A stretch of 64,000 nt of DNA from Sipunculus nudus (taxonomy: Eukaryota; Annelida; Sipuncula; Golfingiida; Sipunculidae). Made by a program: the position numbers and the translations under genes. The first letter of the stretch is position 1. The number at the start of each line of letters is the position of its first letter. The notes below the pieces were generated by a model, which was given only the letters and a program-made list of their open reading frames with translations, had not been told where the DNA came from and did no database searches. Where the stretch lies: positions 41,518,456 to 41,582,455 of the forward strand of contig CM049318.1 of NCBI GenBank assembly GCA_026874595.1, given 5' to 3'. Positions 49,465-62,500 of this stretch are shown in pieces.

Positions 49465-51045
49465 CTGAAGTTTCTGATGCCCTTATCCTCAAATACGCTT
49501 TAATGTCATATTCTGGTCTCATATAGGATACTGCCGGAGAGAGGAGACAAGCATTTATTCAAGTCTGTACATCCTTTAATTTCCGAGTTTTTATTTAAGT
49601 ATCCTGTTTTGCCTTAGGGAGTTTCAGCTCCGACCATGCCCTTTAACTACCTGAATTACCTGATGCGTTTACGTCAAGTTTAATCGAGAGATGTGTGTTT
49701 ACTATGCATGTGACGTAGCGCTCTTAAACGGATTATCAGCCAAAGAACTCGTCAATAAAGTAACCAAACGAAGAGAGAAATAAAAGAGATAAAACAGAAA
49801 TTGTGAATTAATGATAATGGTGTAAAAATAGAAATTAAAGTTAACGGATTTCATGATTTTATAATCAAATGCTATCATATCCTAAATGCAACGCCTGAAA
49901 GACAGGGCAGCAGTTGAGTTAAAGACTGTGTATGTTCAGTTTTAATTAGTTTTAGTTGTATGGAAACATGATTGATATATTCAGAGGCAAATAATTTCTG
50001 GCACTTCATATCACAAATTTAGTCTGATATCTGTCAAGGACATAAACAACTGATTGGTATTCCCATCTAACGTATATATTTTAACCACCTGGCGCCGGGG
50101 GCTGCAATAAACTCACCCTCCAGACGTTTTACTGTCGACTGACGCTTTCGTATTTATATTTTTCTGCATTGCCAACATATCAAATACCTTATATGTAGGC
50201 CTATACATGAGTCCGTTACCATGGCCACTGTGCCATTCCAGACCCACAATATCAGTTTCCTTGATGGACATGCGCACTTCTAAGTTGACCTCAGTGTGAC
50301 CAGTTAGTCTAAAAAATTAAGGTTGTACCCGGAACAAAGTGCAACAGATATGATACCAACTGTATTGTACTCATAAACTTCTGGAGAATAACATAACAAA
50401 AGTCCCCAAAGTCCCATAATGATATCATCATTCTTTTATAACGATGAGTTACTACCAAATTAAAGATATCCTGCTTTGTGTTACAGCAGAGACGCTAGAT
50501 ATAATATCTTTGGTGACATTTTAGCAATAGGTCACAATGATCCAACATAGTTAAATGTGACAGACCATTGTATGAACTCTGTGAAAATGGTCTAGTATTC
50601 TTGATGTATTTTCCGGAATGATATATAAAAAAGCGTCATTAATTTGCTTTTTGCCTTGATTAAACAATTGCAGAGAAATATGTCGATAAAATTTACAGAT
50701 AAATGAAAATAAACAGGCAATCTTTGCAAGAGGAACAAATTCCCCGTTGGGCGGACTGTAGAAATGCTTGCTTTGAATTAAATGGAAGCTTACAGAACTT
50801 TATGTGGAGCCTTATATTTTGATTTTGCATTAAGGCATCCTTTTGATAGGTATAAATCAAACATAAACTGAGAACTCAGTCTGTGCAACAGGACATGTGA
50901 TATACGTGAGGATGAAGTATAAATATTTTAATATAACTTTCTTAAGCGCTGATCTAATTATAAAGTTAGTGAAATAAAATAGCTTTACTAAGGGGATAAT
51001 TAGCAAGGTTCAACATATTAAATTGCAATTCATTGAAATAGGGTG

Positions 51046-51690
51046 AACACCATTTAAATGCTAAATATTGCCTGATGTCGAATATCGTGATTTAAATCAT
51101 CCCCTGCCGCTATATTTCTATATATAATTTATCCTGTATGTGATATTCCCTTGGACTGCCTCAAGGGCATAATCTGATATATCGTAGGCAGAGCGGGAAA
51201 CTTTTAGACACCGGGGCAGGCTGTTCTCAAGATGTTTAACCCCTTGGATAAGTGAGCAAGTGTTATTTTGGAGCCCTGCCCTAGGCGAACTTACATAAAA
51301 TTGTTATTATTGTTTTAATCTACATGTTAGTCAAATTCAAAACCCAGGCAATTAAGGGCAATTGAAAATAATTTAAATGCTAAATATTCCTTGATGTCGA
51401 TGAAATACCCCCTGCTCCTATTTCTATATGGTTTATCCTAAATTTTATATACCCTTGGACTTCTCAAGGACATGGTTTGATAAATCGTAGGCCAAACTGG
51501 CAGCTTCAAGAAAAGGGGGTCGGAAGGGGGGGGGGGGGGTCGTTCTCGTGATATTTCCAACCCGGGCCATCAGGTTAGTGGGCAAGTGTTATTTTCGATC
51601 CCTGTCATAATCAGTATATATAAAATATTTATGAATGGTAAACTGACATCTTAGTCAGATTCAATAGATAGGTTATGACGAGATCTTTCA
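51046..51690. repeat. Tandem duplication, unit about 320 bp
   Basis: Two copies offset by about 319 bp share 'atttaaatgctaaatatt', 'cttgatgtcga' or 'cctgatgtcga', 'cccttggact', 'ctcaag', 'aatcgtaggc', 'ttctc.tgat' and 'agtg.gcaagtgttatttt'. The second copy contains a 14-base G run at 51526-51539 and small indels. Non-coding. Confidence 0.85.
51526..51539 (+). repeat. Poly-G run inside the duplication
   Basis: Fourteen G, absent from the first copy of the duplicated unit, so it arose after the duplication. Confidence 0.95.
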
Positions 51691-52429
51691 ATGTAACACT
51701 TATAGGGATAACGACCGAATTTAACATAACAATATGTAAAGTAATTAAGTAAAGTAAAACAAACCAATAAAAATCATCAAATTAAATAACTTTCCCCTTA
51801 TGGGACTTTATGAGACTTTTGATATGTTACTCTCAATAATTTTCTTGTCAGCATACAATAAAAATAATTTCTGTTGCAATTTGTTCCGCATTTGGCTAAA
51901 TCAAGTAAAATGACTAGACTATTTTGCGCTTCTACCTTTTGGCAAACACGAAATTCACGTAACAAGTTTAATTTTCTTATTTTCCTCCTCGAAATCAACT
52001 TAGGTCAGATTATGACTGACTCTCTGGCCGTGTGAGTTTAGAAAAACTCCATCCAACTGCCATATACTAAAAAATACCTGACCACTGCATTTGTTTTGGA
52101 TGTGTTCCTAAAGTATAGCCATTATCCAAGTATCAAAATGAACCAGATTATGCTGTGTTATACATTATATACTGACAACAGTTCAAAATAGAACATCGAT
52201 ATCACGCAGGTAAAATGTCTCTTGCAGCTGCCGGGCCGGAAGCACCCAGAATTAGGTTATGAAAATTACCAAAATTTATTGCATCCGCCAAAACAAAGTT
52301 TTTGTGAATACTATGTTTTCAGCCGGACGACGCCGCAGCGGCCGCTGCATGCGTCGTAACCATTAACGGAATTTTTTTAAACTGAATTATAATCGGTCAC
52401 ATGTGAACTGCTGCGCCCTCATTTCGGGT

Positions 52430-53300
52430 TGTCCTCTGACCTTTCCTCTCTGCACAGCGTCCATATGTGCGTCTGTTTTCATATTTAAACCAATATTTTT
52501 TGGGAAGCTTTTCACCAATCGGGCTGATATTTGGATTGAGTAAAGCTTTTGGACAGCTTTATAATATACACAAAACTGGTGGCGCCATCTACAACCATTT
52601 TGCACAGCGTCTATCTGTTCGTCTGCCTTGGGCTAAAATTATTCATCTCTGCAGTGGTTGGAATTATCTATCTGTAATTTTGCATGTTTATACATCTTGG
52701 CTTGGTTTCTCGTTAATATGACAGGTGGCGCAATCTATATTACGTTTACGCTGCAGACATCCGTGTTCATATCTCAAGACTGGTTTGACGTATCGGCCTG
52801 TCATTTTCCATGTCTACAGATCTTACATAACTCTTTATCCTACATAAAACTGGTGGTGCCATCTGTCTGTCTGTCTACGGTAAATATCAGCAGTGGTTTA
52901 ACTTAGCCTACCCGCCTGGAGTTTTGCATGTGTATACATCTTTGATAGATTTTTTCGTTGAATTTGCAGGCTGCGCCACATATAAACATGATTACACAGC
53001 GTATATCCATGTTATTATCTCAGAACTGGTGTGACGTTTTGGCCTGACATTTTCCATGTCTATAGATCTTACAGAGTTCAACAGCTCGCAAAAAATTTGT
53101 GACCCAACTTCAAACCATTTTTGCATGGTGTCCATCTGCCAACGTTGAATATCACTCATATCCCAGCAGTGATATTACTTATCCACCTGAAAGTTTGCAT
53201 GTGTATACATCTTGGACAGCTTTCTCATTCAAATGGCAGGTGGCGCCACCTTCAGTCATGTTTACGTGGCAGACATCAATGCTAATATGCAACACGTATT
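52430..53300. repeat. Degenerate tandem array, unit about 240-276 bp
   Basis: At least three units begin with 'gcagtggt' or 'gcagtgat' (52651, 52890, 53166). They share 'gttttgcatgtgtatacatct', 'caggtggcgccac', 'gcagacatc' or 'cagcgtatatcc', 'atctca.aactggt.tgacgt', and 'cattttccatgtctacagatcttac'. A partial unit lies before 52651. The open frames here are read through the repeat and are not genes. Confidence 0.85.
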
Positions 53301-56300
53301 ACTCTATTTCCCCTTATCACTCAACCCATGCCTCACTTCGACCGTACCACTCTGATTTCGACGGATACACGTAGTCGCTAATCGACTACCTGTATTCTAG
53401 TTTTATACTTATGGATTTCAAACGCACTGTTTAAATATTATCTAAGGCCTGTCTGTTGGGGCTACAAATTTCTACAAGTCGTCACTGTGCAGAAGAGTAT
53501 ACAAGTACGATGTCATTCAAGTCGGACTAACACATTCTAATTTAAACATGGCCTGTGTTAACATACCAATGCGAATAGTGCTTATGTGAATCCAACTTGC
53601 AATGCTTTTCTATCTCTGAATATCTGACTGGTCTGGCACCAACCAGCGCATACATATAGGCCGTCCACTCTACACAGCAAAAGTATACATATAAATATTA
53701 TCCTTCAGCTCGAGACAATGACTAAAACCGGGATGATCAAAAACCAGATCTGGGCTTGACAACCTGTTTTGTATTGTTGTTTTCTCTAAATTAAGGACTC
53801 ATTTTATTGATACCCTGACTGACAGTCGCTTATAAGCCTAACAATAGTCAGGCTCTAGAAAACTGCTGGTAAATTACATGAGTTCATTTCATTCAAATAT
53901 TATGTGTTCGTTGCATGCTTTCGCTAGTTTAGCGTGTGCGTAACAATATTTTTATTCTTACAATTTCATTTATTTTACATATAATGTAAAAACAAACCAG
54001 GACATATTTATATAAAGCATGTATAGAAAAAAAGACAAAACAGTTTTGGAACAGATGGTGGGGTTAATACAGGAAGGGGGGGGGGGATTGTGAGGCCCAG
54101 ATACAGGACGGAGCCAGTCTATCATAGACTTGGAAGTGACTCATTTTACATTGCAGTGCAGATTGGACTATTGAACCAAAGGTTCGTTTCATAAACTGGC
54201 CTATCAGAAGATCTGGAAGAACTTGCTTTGCCCCCCGAAACATAACAAACTAACGCGTCATACAATGGAATGCTGATGAATGGCCAAAACGCAACCTTGA
54301 CCTTGACTTCTACGAAAACTGAAATAACAAACACAACAGATATCTCTTTATTCTAAAAGTTAAATCTCCTTCAAGATAGTCGAGTAGAAGTAACATTGTC
54401 GAGCGCAGAACTGACTACAATCATTTTATTCTGTTGCGACACCGCTGCGGGCAGGTTACGGCTTGCCGCCATACGTCAACCTTTATCATGCGAGGGTCGT
54501 AAATTGCACTGGACTGCTTGGAGAAACATCTTGCCAAGGGGACGAAAAATCAATATTTTTCATTTTAGTACCTCAAAATGTTTGATTGTTCAATTGAGAC
54601 TGACAGAAATATGTTGGATCTGAACATGGGGAAAACGGGGTCTTATTTGATATGTAAAAAATGACATTTTTTCTTATCTTTCATTACAGTGTTAAGAAAA
54701 AAATAGCTACATTTGCTGACCTGTGACAGTGTTATTTTTTTTCAGGATAAACTTTTTACGAACACACCATAGGTTCAAGATTAAAGATTAAATTGATGTT
54801 GTGTGGTAGATATTACTGTTTGTTATCCCGTTCATAGTATTTTATGCATTTTAGGGAATTCGATAAGAAAAACCCAATATTCGTATTATTAATAATATTT
54901 GTGACCATACCCAAAGTTTATGTGCGTTTGGCTACTTTTTGCCATATTTACCTTTGGATCTTGAAACGGCAAATAATTGGTATCAACAATGTCATTAAAT
55001 CGATCACAATTTTATATATAGGTAACCGCTCCAATATATTGTATAATCCGATCTGCATAACATTAAATTAATAAAACACTATGTCTGTATTGTATGCACG
55101 ACACTGCTTTGAAAATAATGATGCTATATGTGAATGGTATAGGACGGCGGTATATAATTCAAAGCTAGTGTATTACTGATTAAACTACCGATGAATCTAC
55201 AATGGGAAAGAGTGTCTAAATCTGCAATTTAAAAAGTGTGTTATATGCTCTTTACACAGGGCTTGCCTATACGCATCTACGTATATCGTACGCGCTGTTT
55301 GTTTTTGCTTTGTTTCCTGGGTTTCTACACGAGATTGGGCACATAATTTATAGTAAATATGGCTGCGCCCAGTTTATCGCGAAATAAACGCGACACACAA
55401 CTGATGCGAAAATGAATCTACATTATTATCGGGACGTGTTTATTAGTGGTCCCGATAACCTACGGTGTTTTTCAATAAATAACAGCCAAGAATGCCACAA
55501 ACAGTTGCACAGTTTGAAACATATCATATGCTTGTCATTAAGCGGCGCTTGAAACGCGGCCATGGGCGGTATTACCGTAAAATTATTGATAGCTTTTCAA
55601 AGTATCTCATTGTTGTGGAGTCGTCTTGGGAAACGAGACCGCCTAATGGGACCAATCACATAACACGGCACTGATAAGAATATAACCGACAGCATTACAA
55701 AAGAAAATTAACAACGTAATTGTTTTCCACGAGTAAAGAGCGTCAGATCTCATTATTGTGAGATAGAAAAGTCGGTTTACGTCTAGCTTCCGGCAGGACT
55801 TAGAAGCACCGATTGGGTGAGGAGAAGTCGCGTAACCTCTCTGTTAAACCATTAATACAGATAAAAACGAAAGCGTCTGTTATAGCATAAACAAGGTGTA
55901 TTGACAAATACATAAAAAATAAATCAAACATTCCAGTGCAGACTTGTTAATTAGCTAAATAGGAATTTTATTCATTTCAAAGGCTTCATATAATGATATT
56001 TTAATAAGGAAATGTTTACGCGTCATTCAACCAGTTTCGGTTGTTACTGTTACTGCATTTGACCGTACACTTTTTCTTGTCATAACAGTACAAATACATC
56101 TTAAAACAAATATGACACTGATGTCCCTGTCTATATAAAACAAGGAATTAGACTTGTTATATTGCAGGGTAATTCGCCCCGACACCTTTCTATCAGGCAT
56201 TCTATTTTTTTGTCAGATTAGTACATATGTGTTTTGTATAATATAGAACAATTAAAGTGAATTCTTCAGTGACCTAGTGCAAAACCAAATGCCATTTTGC

Positions 56301-56644
56301 AAAGGAATTCTAAGGACATTCGAAACTGGAACTTAATTTCGACGTCAGTTTGGGAAATGGACTATCAGACAATTGATATTTGTGGCATGCGCGTTCTAGA
56401 ATTGTTTAAAATAAGTTTCCCACATAACAAAATACAGTGAGCAAAGTGTCTAACAAAGTGTATAAGGCTCTTAAATACCTTTATTCAAGATCTCTGATTA
56501 TTTTTTTGGGAAGTGTCCATATAAGTGTTTTAAATGAACCAATTAGATAAAAGCAATGTCTGTCTCCTTGTCTCTCCTCTCTGTCTGTTGTGTTATGTCA
56601 CTGCCATCTCTCTGTCTATCATTCTATTTTGGTGTCATCTCAGT
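53301..56644. other. Non-coding stretch, nothing recognised
   Basis: Includes an 11-base G run at 54076-54086. Open frames at 54146-54334 (-), 54396-54623 (+), 54844-55071 (+) and 55492-55674 (+) have no splice or homology support. Confidence 0.45.
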
Positions 56645-56795
56645 CTGCGACGTCAATTCTCATGTTCAGGAATCAATGAACGCACTTGCAAGAAATGTCT
56701 GTAACATTCAAGTATTAGAAAGTACGCATAACTCGTGTGAAGTTATTGCACCATGGGAAAATGATTGGGGAGGAATTGATTATGGTACTATGTAA
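56645..56795 (+). CDS. Candidate terminal exon (doubtful)
   Basis: A strong acceptor-like sequence, a long C/T-rich tract ending 'tttggtgtcatctcag', precedes 50 in-frame codons ending in TAA. The peptide is acidic to neutral with three cysteines ('SVCDV', 'RNVCNI', 'NSCEVI') and a 'PWENDWGGIDYG' tail, which is unlike random AT-rich translation. No homologue recognised. The C/T tract could be an ordinary CTGT-type microsatellite. Confidence 0.25.
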
Positions 56796-59218
56796 TTATA
56801 CATTATTTACTTTAGTACTGATTGCTTCGCTGGTCGTTTGATCAAGTATATTCTGCGTTAATATCGGTTTATTCTGAAGGACTTTAACAAGCCCGTATGG
56901 GAGGAGCTGGTCCAGTCAGGGGTTGCCCTACTGTTGCGGGGTCATGAATTATTTATAACACAAGGTATGTTACAAACCTTATTACGGTAAGGGATTTCTG
57001 AAGGTCAAATTGGTCTAATTACAGGACAATTTAGACTTTCAGTAGGGACGACGGGGCACGTTGAGTTCATACCTTTGTACAGTCTCATCAAATTCACGTT
57101 CAGCGTGCATTTTTTATTCATGGCAGGAAAATACCAACAAAATTATAACAAAGCCTTCTAAAAATACCAGGTTATTTAGGTTCCTGTAAAATAACATGCG
57201 TCACTTTTCGTCTATGGTGCATGTTGGCGTATATAAAGATGTTCAGGTGAGAGGAAAGTTTAATTGTCTTATTAAAGGAATCCAAACCAACAATTTGAGT
57301 CTCAAATCTGAGAAAACCACAAACGCAGTGACTACACATAAAAAACATGATACGTTTAAATCTTCCTCTAAAAATAAACCAGACCAGCTCTCACTACGTT
57401 ACTCCTTGATATGTTGTTAAATTACGTATGGTAAGGCGACCACCAAGTTACTCTAACAATGAAATACGCCATGTGCAAGCAAAATTCCTGGTCAGTCACA
57501 ATAAAGCGTATTCTACATTATTTGTATCCCCTTCTGATTGTTGTAATAATTAAGAGATAATTAAGAGTTTTGACCTATCATATGTTACAAGGCAGATTTT
57601 CCCACATTATCCCTCATAAAATAAGCATACGTGTTTGTTATCATTAATTTTAATTTACCATCATCATTATCATTCATTCTTATTTATTATTATAATTAGA
57701 TACATTTACGTTCGCTCCGGCGACTAGTTACACATTTGTAATATATCACTTGAATCTGAGTGTATATATATATAAACTATATTTTTGATTTACAGTCGGG
57801 GTCTGATCACAGAATATTGAAGAAACCGTTATAATGTAATATATATACTATAAGTATATACAGGTCTACATGTCTGTCAGTTAATATGTTTTTCATTACA
57901 TCTTTTAATTTTATGTGTACGTGGATCATTAATTTTTTTTTTCAAAGGACATTTTTTTCATACGTTCATCAGGGTATGACATTTCATCATACAATATATA
58001 TAAGCATTTTTATGTGGAGTGGTTTAGATTTGTGAGTGACAAAAACACAATCAACTTGCATTTAAAATAAATCCCCCGCTATACCGGCGTCGGATATCTA
58101 CAGACAAATATCGACAAATTGACGATCTAAGATGTGTATACTTCACGAGCTACAGTTACCTTACATCATTATAAATCATGATAAATAATAATTAGTGTTT
58201 AAAATATTTTTTAAGAATGTCTTTTATTGACAAAATCTTAACTAACACAAAATATACCCGGTTGTTTGGACACTCTTGCTTCAGAATAATTGCAAAATTA
58301 TATATATTTTTCATAATTGCTTTCGCTACAACCGCAAGTTCGTTTTGCTTGGCTTCTTTATATTTTACTCTCGACTGATAATCGCTATTCCGCAATAAAG
58401 TAGACCTCCACATTACACCATGACAACATTCACTGTTTTTTTAGGTGCTCAGTGGTCAAGAGTTTAGTGCAGACCTTCATATTACACGGTTCCCCTCGTG
58501 CTTGTCTTACACCTTTATTCTTACGTTCATTACACGAAGATCACCTCCGTGTCCCATGTTTTCTGATCCCAACAGTAATCTGAGATGTGGCTGGTGACGT
58601 CACATAAAGAAACGGAGGCAACAGGATGCGTGTATAATAAGCACGGAGAAGGCAAGCCCATCTTGTGCTAATGTTCAAGCATGGTATGAACCAGGGTCAG
58701 CGGACCTGGAATGTACACAAGTCGTTTAACGGGGATGCGGCAACGTAGAGCTATAAAGTTTTAAATTATAGTATGACCGCGTCAAAGGGGCCTATGGCTT
58801 GTGCAATGGTGACAGTATATACCATAAAAAGGAATATGAATATATGGTGGCAAAGTGACAGTAATATCATATAAATAGCAACCTACCAAAAATTGAATAA
58901 TGAGGTCATCATCGCCATTGATGGATGATTAACATCGTATGCTAAAACAATTTCAACCAGATTTACACCACATTTATAACGTGGTAAAATAATGATAATC
59001 CTTTTTGATAGTACAGCAGTCATTCACGTGTACTGTACACATACCTTTCATGTGCGAGGAGAGAAGACGTATTTGGGTTGATGCTGCTGTAACTGCATTA
59101 CCTGTTCTTTGCTTAATGTTCGTAATTCGCTTGGCATGATGTTGAAGGGGTTTGACCCAATGTGACAATGTCATGGGAATGGCCACTTTCAACATGATAT
59201 ATATTAATTAATTGAGGA
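56796..59218. other. Non-coding stretch, presumed intron 1 of the minus-strand gene
   Basis: Lies directly downstream (minus sense) of the donor at 59239. No further minus-strand exon with good splice sites was identified here. Confidence 0.4.
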
Positions 59219-59233
59219 AACCCATGTACAGAT

Positions 59234-59239
59234 ACTCAC
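59234..59239 (-). other. Splice donor of the first coding exon
   Basis: Minus-strand GTGAGT directly after ...AAACTTG, an optimal U1-complementary donor. Confidence 0.75.
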
Positions 59240-59471
59240 CAAGTTTGAGTCGCTCCAAACCGAATTTAGGGCTGGTCAGGCAATATAATCGCATAAGTGT
59301 CAAAATATCTACGGTATTATTAGCTGATGTATGGTTCCCATGGTGTGTTGAGTTGTGAAGTCCAACAAAAGTGCTATTCTGCGAAACAACTAATGATTCT
59401 GGCTCCCTTGTAACGGTCCCAAACACAACTTGACAAAGTCCAGACACAGTAAGAATTGCTTTAAACGCCAT
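59240..59471 (-). CDS. First coding exon of a secreted or membrane glycoprotein (gene unidentified)
   Basis: Encodes the first 77 residues plus one base. The ATG at 59471 has G at -3 and G at +4, and a TGA lies in the same frame six codons upstream, so the start is well supported. Residues 1-18 ('MAFKAILTVSGLCQVVFG') form a signal peptide. Residues 19-55 are hydrophilic with N-glycosylation sequons at N32, N40, N46 and N51. Residues 55-77 ('DILTLMRLYCLTSPKFGLER' then LKL) include one cysteine. The frame reaches a consensus donor, G|GTGAGTAT, at 59240/59239 in phase 1, the usual phase after a signal-peptide exon in modular extracellular proteins. The open frame runs on to 59208 in the intron. 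The family is not recognised. The gene continues toward lower coordinates, but no second exon was identified. Confidence 0.75.
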
Positions 59472-59577
59472 GTCAGTGATCCTTGCTCAACTTGATGAAG
59501 AGACCCTGGTAAGAGCCTTGGCGGCACTTCAGGTGGAATGATCACTCACGAAAGCTGACCGAGTGACGCTGTGAGGA
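59472..59577 (-). other. 5' UTR of the minus-strand gene, possible upstream splice acceptor
   Basis: The sequence before the ATG contains an in-frame TGA. About 106 bases upstream is an acceptor-like 'aacactctctctcag' (AG at 59578-59579), so the 5' UTR may begin with a spliced upstream exon. If this acceptor is not used, the UTR simply continues to higher coordinates. Confidence 0.35.
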
Positions 59578-62500
59578 CTGAGAGAGAGTGTTGATAATTC
59601 AAGTCTTGAGCGGCCGAATGACTGGCTGTTGGCGATACCTGTTTGCTTCTGTAGTCCCAGCGCAACATGATTACTGAGCTAAGAGTCCCCGTTTAGGTCC
59701 ATTGTCCACAGGTGTGTTAGATACAGGCGCCTTCGCTCGCAGCAGCGTTCAGTGTGTATCCTTAATTCCTACCCAGTGACTGACAGCAGCACCCCAAGGC
59801 GTTCACGCTTGGGACTTCAGGGACTGGGTAATTGCACAAATAAGCAACGGATCACATTTGTGCTGAAGAGAATATATTTTCCCCTCCAGCTAAGGCTACA
59901 AATAAGGTCCGCTTCGTCACACGCTGCAGGGATGGAACACTCAAATATATGTCAAATATGCAATAAGAGTTTTTAAACCCTAAAATGTATGATTCGATTA
60001 TATATGTCTTCTCTCACGATTTCTGCCGTCTGGCTCCATGTCTTGAACTCTTCTATTTCATTTGATTAAATGCAACGCTGTCGTGTAAATCTACTTGAGG
60101 TAATACACACCAGAGTCAAGTTCAACTAGATGTGGAGGATCAATTGGCGCCAAAACCTAATGGCCGATTGAGTTCCACAGGCGTGAAACCATCAGCTGCG
60201 ACGGCTATATCGTAAAATAACCAAATACATGAACATGCACACTTGTGTCAATGTGAAAGCTCCCCCTGTAGTGCCGTGATCGAACCAACTGAATCAAACA
60301 ACAAGTCTATATCAACAAGTCTAAGTACCAGATTCTTTTTTACTGTCCACTATATTTCCTTAATCCATATTCTTTTGAATGGTCTTTTGAATAAGTAATC
60401 CGTGTCTAAATGCCACAGACTTTTGACAAATAGGAGGTTGTTGTCTGTCATTCCAATGACGTTCCTTTTAAATGATAGATTGGTCCCTATCTATTATTTT
60501 CGACTGATTTAACAGGCGTTTCGAATCGGGTTTCTCTTCGCCGTAAAACAAAGTCTTGTCTACCTGTCACACATCAGAAATAGCATCAAATGGAGTCAAC
60601 GTTAGAACTTCACAAGTAAATAAAATATAAATTTGTTTAAAAACAGACTTTCCTGAATGAAATCCTGGCATAAAAACGCTGGTTTATCTTTCATCGACCA
60701 CTACTGAGTCCCTGTTTGTCCCCATAGGTCGTGATTAGCCAGGCAGCGATGGCAAACACTGTCACTGAGTGACCGGAAAAGAAAAATCCAAATTCCTGTG
60801 TATAAATTAGCTGGTATCTAACACAAATGAAAGAACATTGTCTGTCGTGGTCCATTTACTCCCGGCCATCTGAACAGGAAAAGGCGGGATGTGAGAACGT
60901 TTGATGTATAGTTATTAGTGAAGGGCCTATCTCTCCCGGACAGATCCCTGACAGCGACGGCCCGCAGTCACGGTCTGACAAAGTCCGATCAGGGCAACCG
61001 ATCGATGAAACAGCACTACAGCGCCGGAGAAGCCAACCCCTACCTTTACCCGCTCCTAACTTGCGATCCACTTCTGCTTTTCTAGCTCTTTTTTATCACG
61101 TGACCTCCCTGTTCTTTGTGAATGTTTTCCAATTGGTTAATGCCTGTTTTGCTTAGGAATCCAAGCATACAAGAAAAGCAAATCATTAATTAGTTTCCAG
61201 TGTATAAAATAAGTATAACAAGGCTTTTTTTTGTAAATCCTTTTAGCAATGAGTCAAACTATATTTGCCATTTAAGGTGCTGTGTTCGACCTCTCTGTGT
61301 AATATCCACAATCCTTAATGGTCTGGTTAAATAACTTACAATAAAGTGATGTATTTATATACAAATGACCTTTACTCAGCACAATGGCCGCTCTTCAAAA
61401 GTATTTTAATAATCTAAGTATATAAAATAAGGCTAGTTATCGCGTTTCGAGCTGCTTTATCGTTAATGGTGAAGTGACGTCAAGAAGACTTTTATTTTCC
61501 AAAAGAGATATCAAATCCAGATGACTCTCTTTCACTTTCAGTCAAACGTAAATTCCAAAGGTCTTTGGCGAGATGAATACTTATGTGTAGAAACAGGTGT
61601 ATATTTATTGTCCCGTTTATCCAATTTGTGGATTACAAGTCAGAAAGTTCCTTTTCCATGCTGGTGATTTTCTTTGTTTGCTACCTGTACGTTTGAGCCG
61701 TCTGTGTATTTAACGGCGCCACTTATTGACCTGCACGGAAGCCTAATTTAAACCAAACAAATGGAACTCAAATGTTCACCAATAAATACACAGCTTATAT
61801 TTTAAGTTTTCTTGTTGATTGCAGTTACATAGTCTGGTCCATAACACGGACTTACCGTAATGGTGCCGGATAGAACCGCAGCTGGTCTGATATGGCCCTC
61901 CCCGCCTGCACAAATCTCTTATGGTTATGAAACATGAATGGTATTAATGAAAACACGTTACTGGTCGAGTGTTTATGGTACAATACCCGGCGACTCAATC
62001 ATGGGGTACTACAGTGTTCGCGTACAATCACATGAGTTAACGGGCTATGTCACTCCAATAGAGTATTATTAAAGCACGTCGGAACAAGCATTTCAGCCGC
62101 TGTGTATAATTAGTGTTGTTCTCCTGTCAGTTTTGTACATACGGTATGATATACCTCGTCTGATTGCGTGCTTAGCTGAACGGATCATTCATTTGGACCG
62201 TTTGCAGAAATTTCATTTTTCTTTGAAGTCCTAATCGGGCTTCAATGAAGAATTGAATGTAATCTTGTATGCAATAGCTTTATACTTCATTAATCACAAT
62301 TAATGTTAAATATAATATTTATCCATGAACACGGGTCTGAGTTTGGATTAAGATACAAGTTTTGATGCTCCGGAATCCTTGTAATTTAAATAACATACTA
62401 GTCTCCCAATCATGATATAAAAAAAAATACATTTTATGTTCTCTCAGCATCGGGAGATCTCTCAGGTTAACGCACAGTTTAACATCATTAGACTATAAAC

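Larger units (their letters stand above)
48001..51045. other. Non-coding stretch with one candidate exon
   Basis: Mostly AT-rich unique sequence. The GC-richer patch at 49200-49470 holds a candidate minus-strand frame and a TCTCGCGAGA motif. Confidence 0.45.

Noticed and set aside
52467-53374. Series of plus-strand frames that could look like exons
   Set aside because: They run through a degenerate tandem array and their similarity to each other comes from the repeat.
54495-54520. 'aattgcactggactgcttgg', which has the seed of the miR-92/25 family
   Set aside because: The bases after the seed do not match and upstream sequence cannot pair to form a precursor hairpin.
59752-59976. Plus-strand frame upstream of the minus-strand exon
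   Set aside because: Lies in the presumed promoter or 5' UTR region of the minus gene; no splice support and no family.
60856-61071. Minus-strand frame of 71 codons upstream of the first exon
   Set aside because: Arginine/serine/glycine-rich composition follows from the CpG-rich patch; more likely promoter or non-coding exon.
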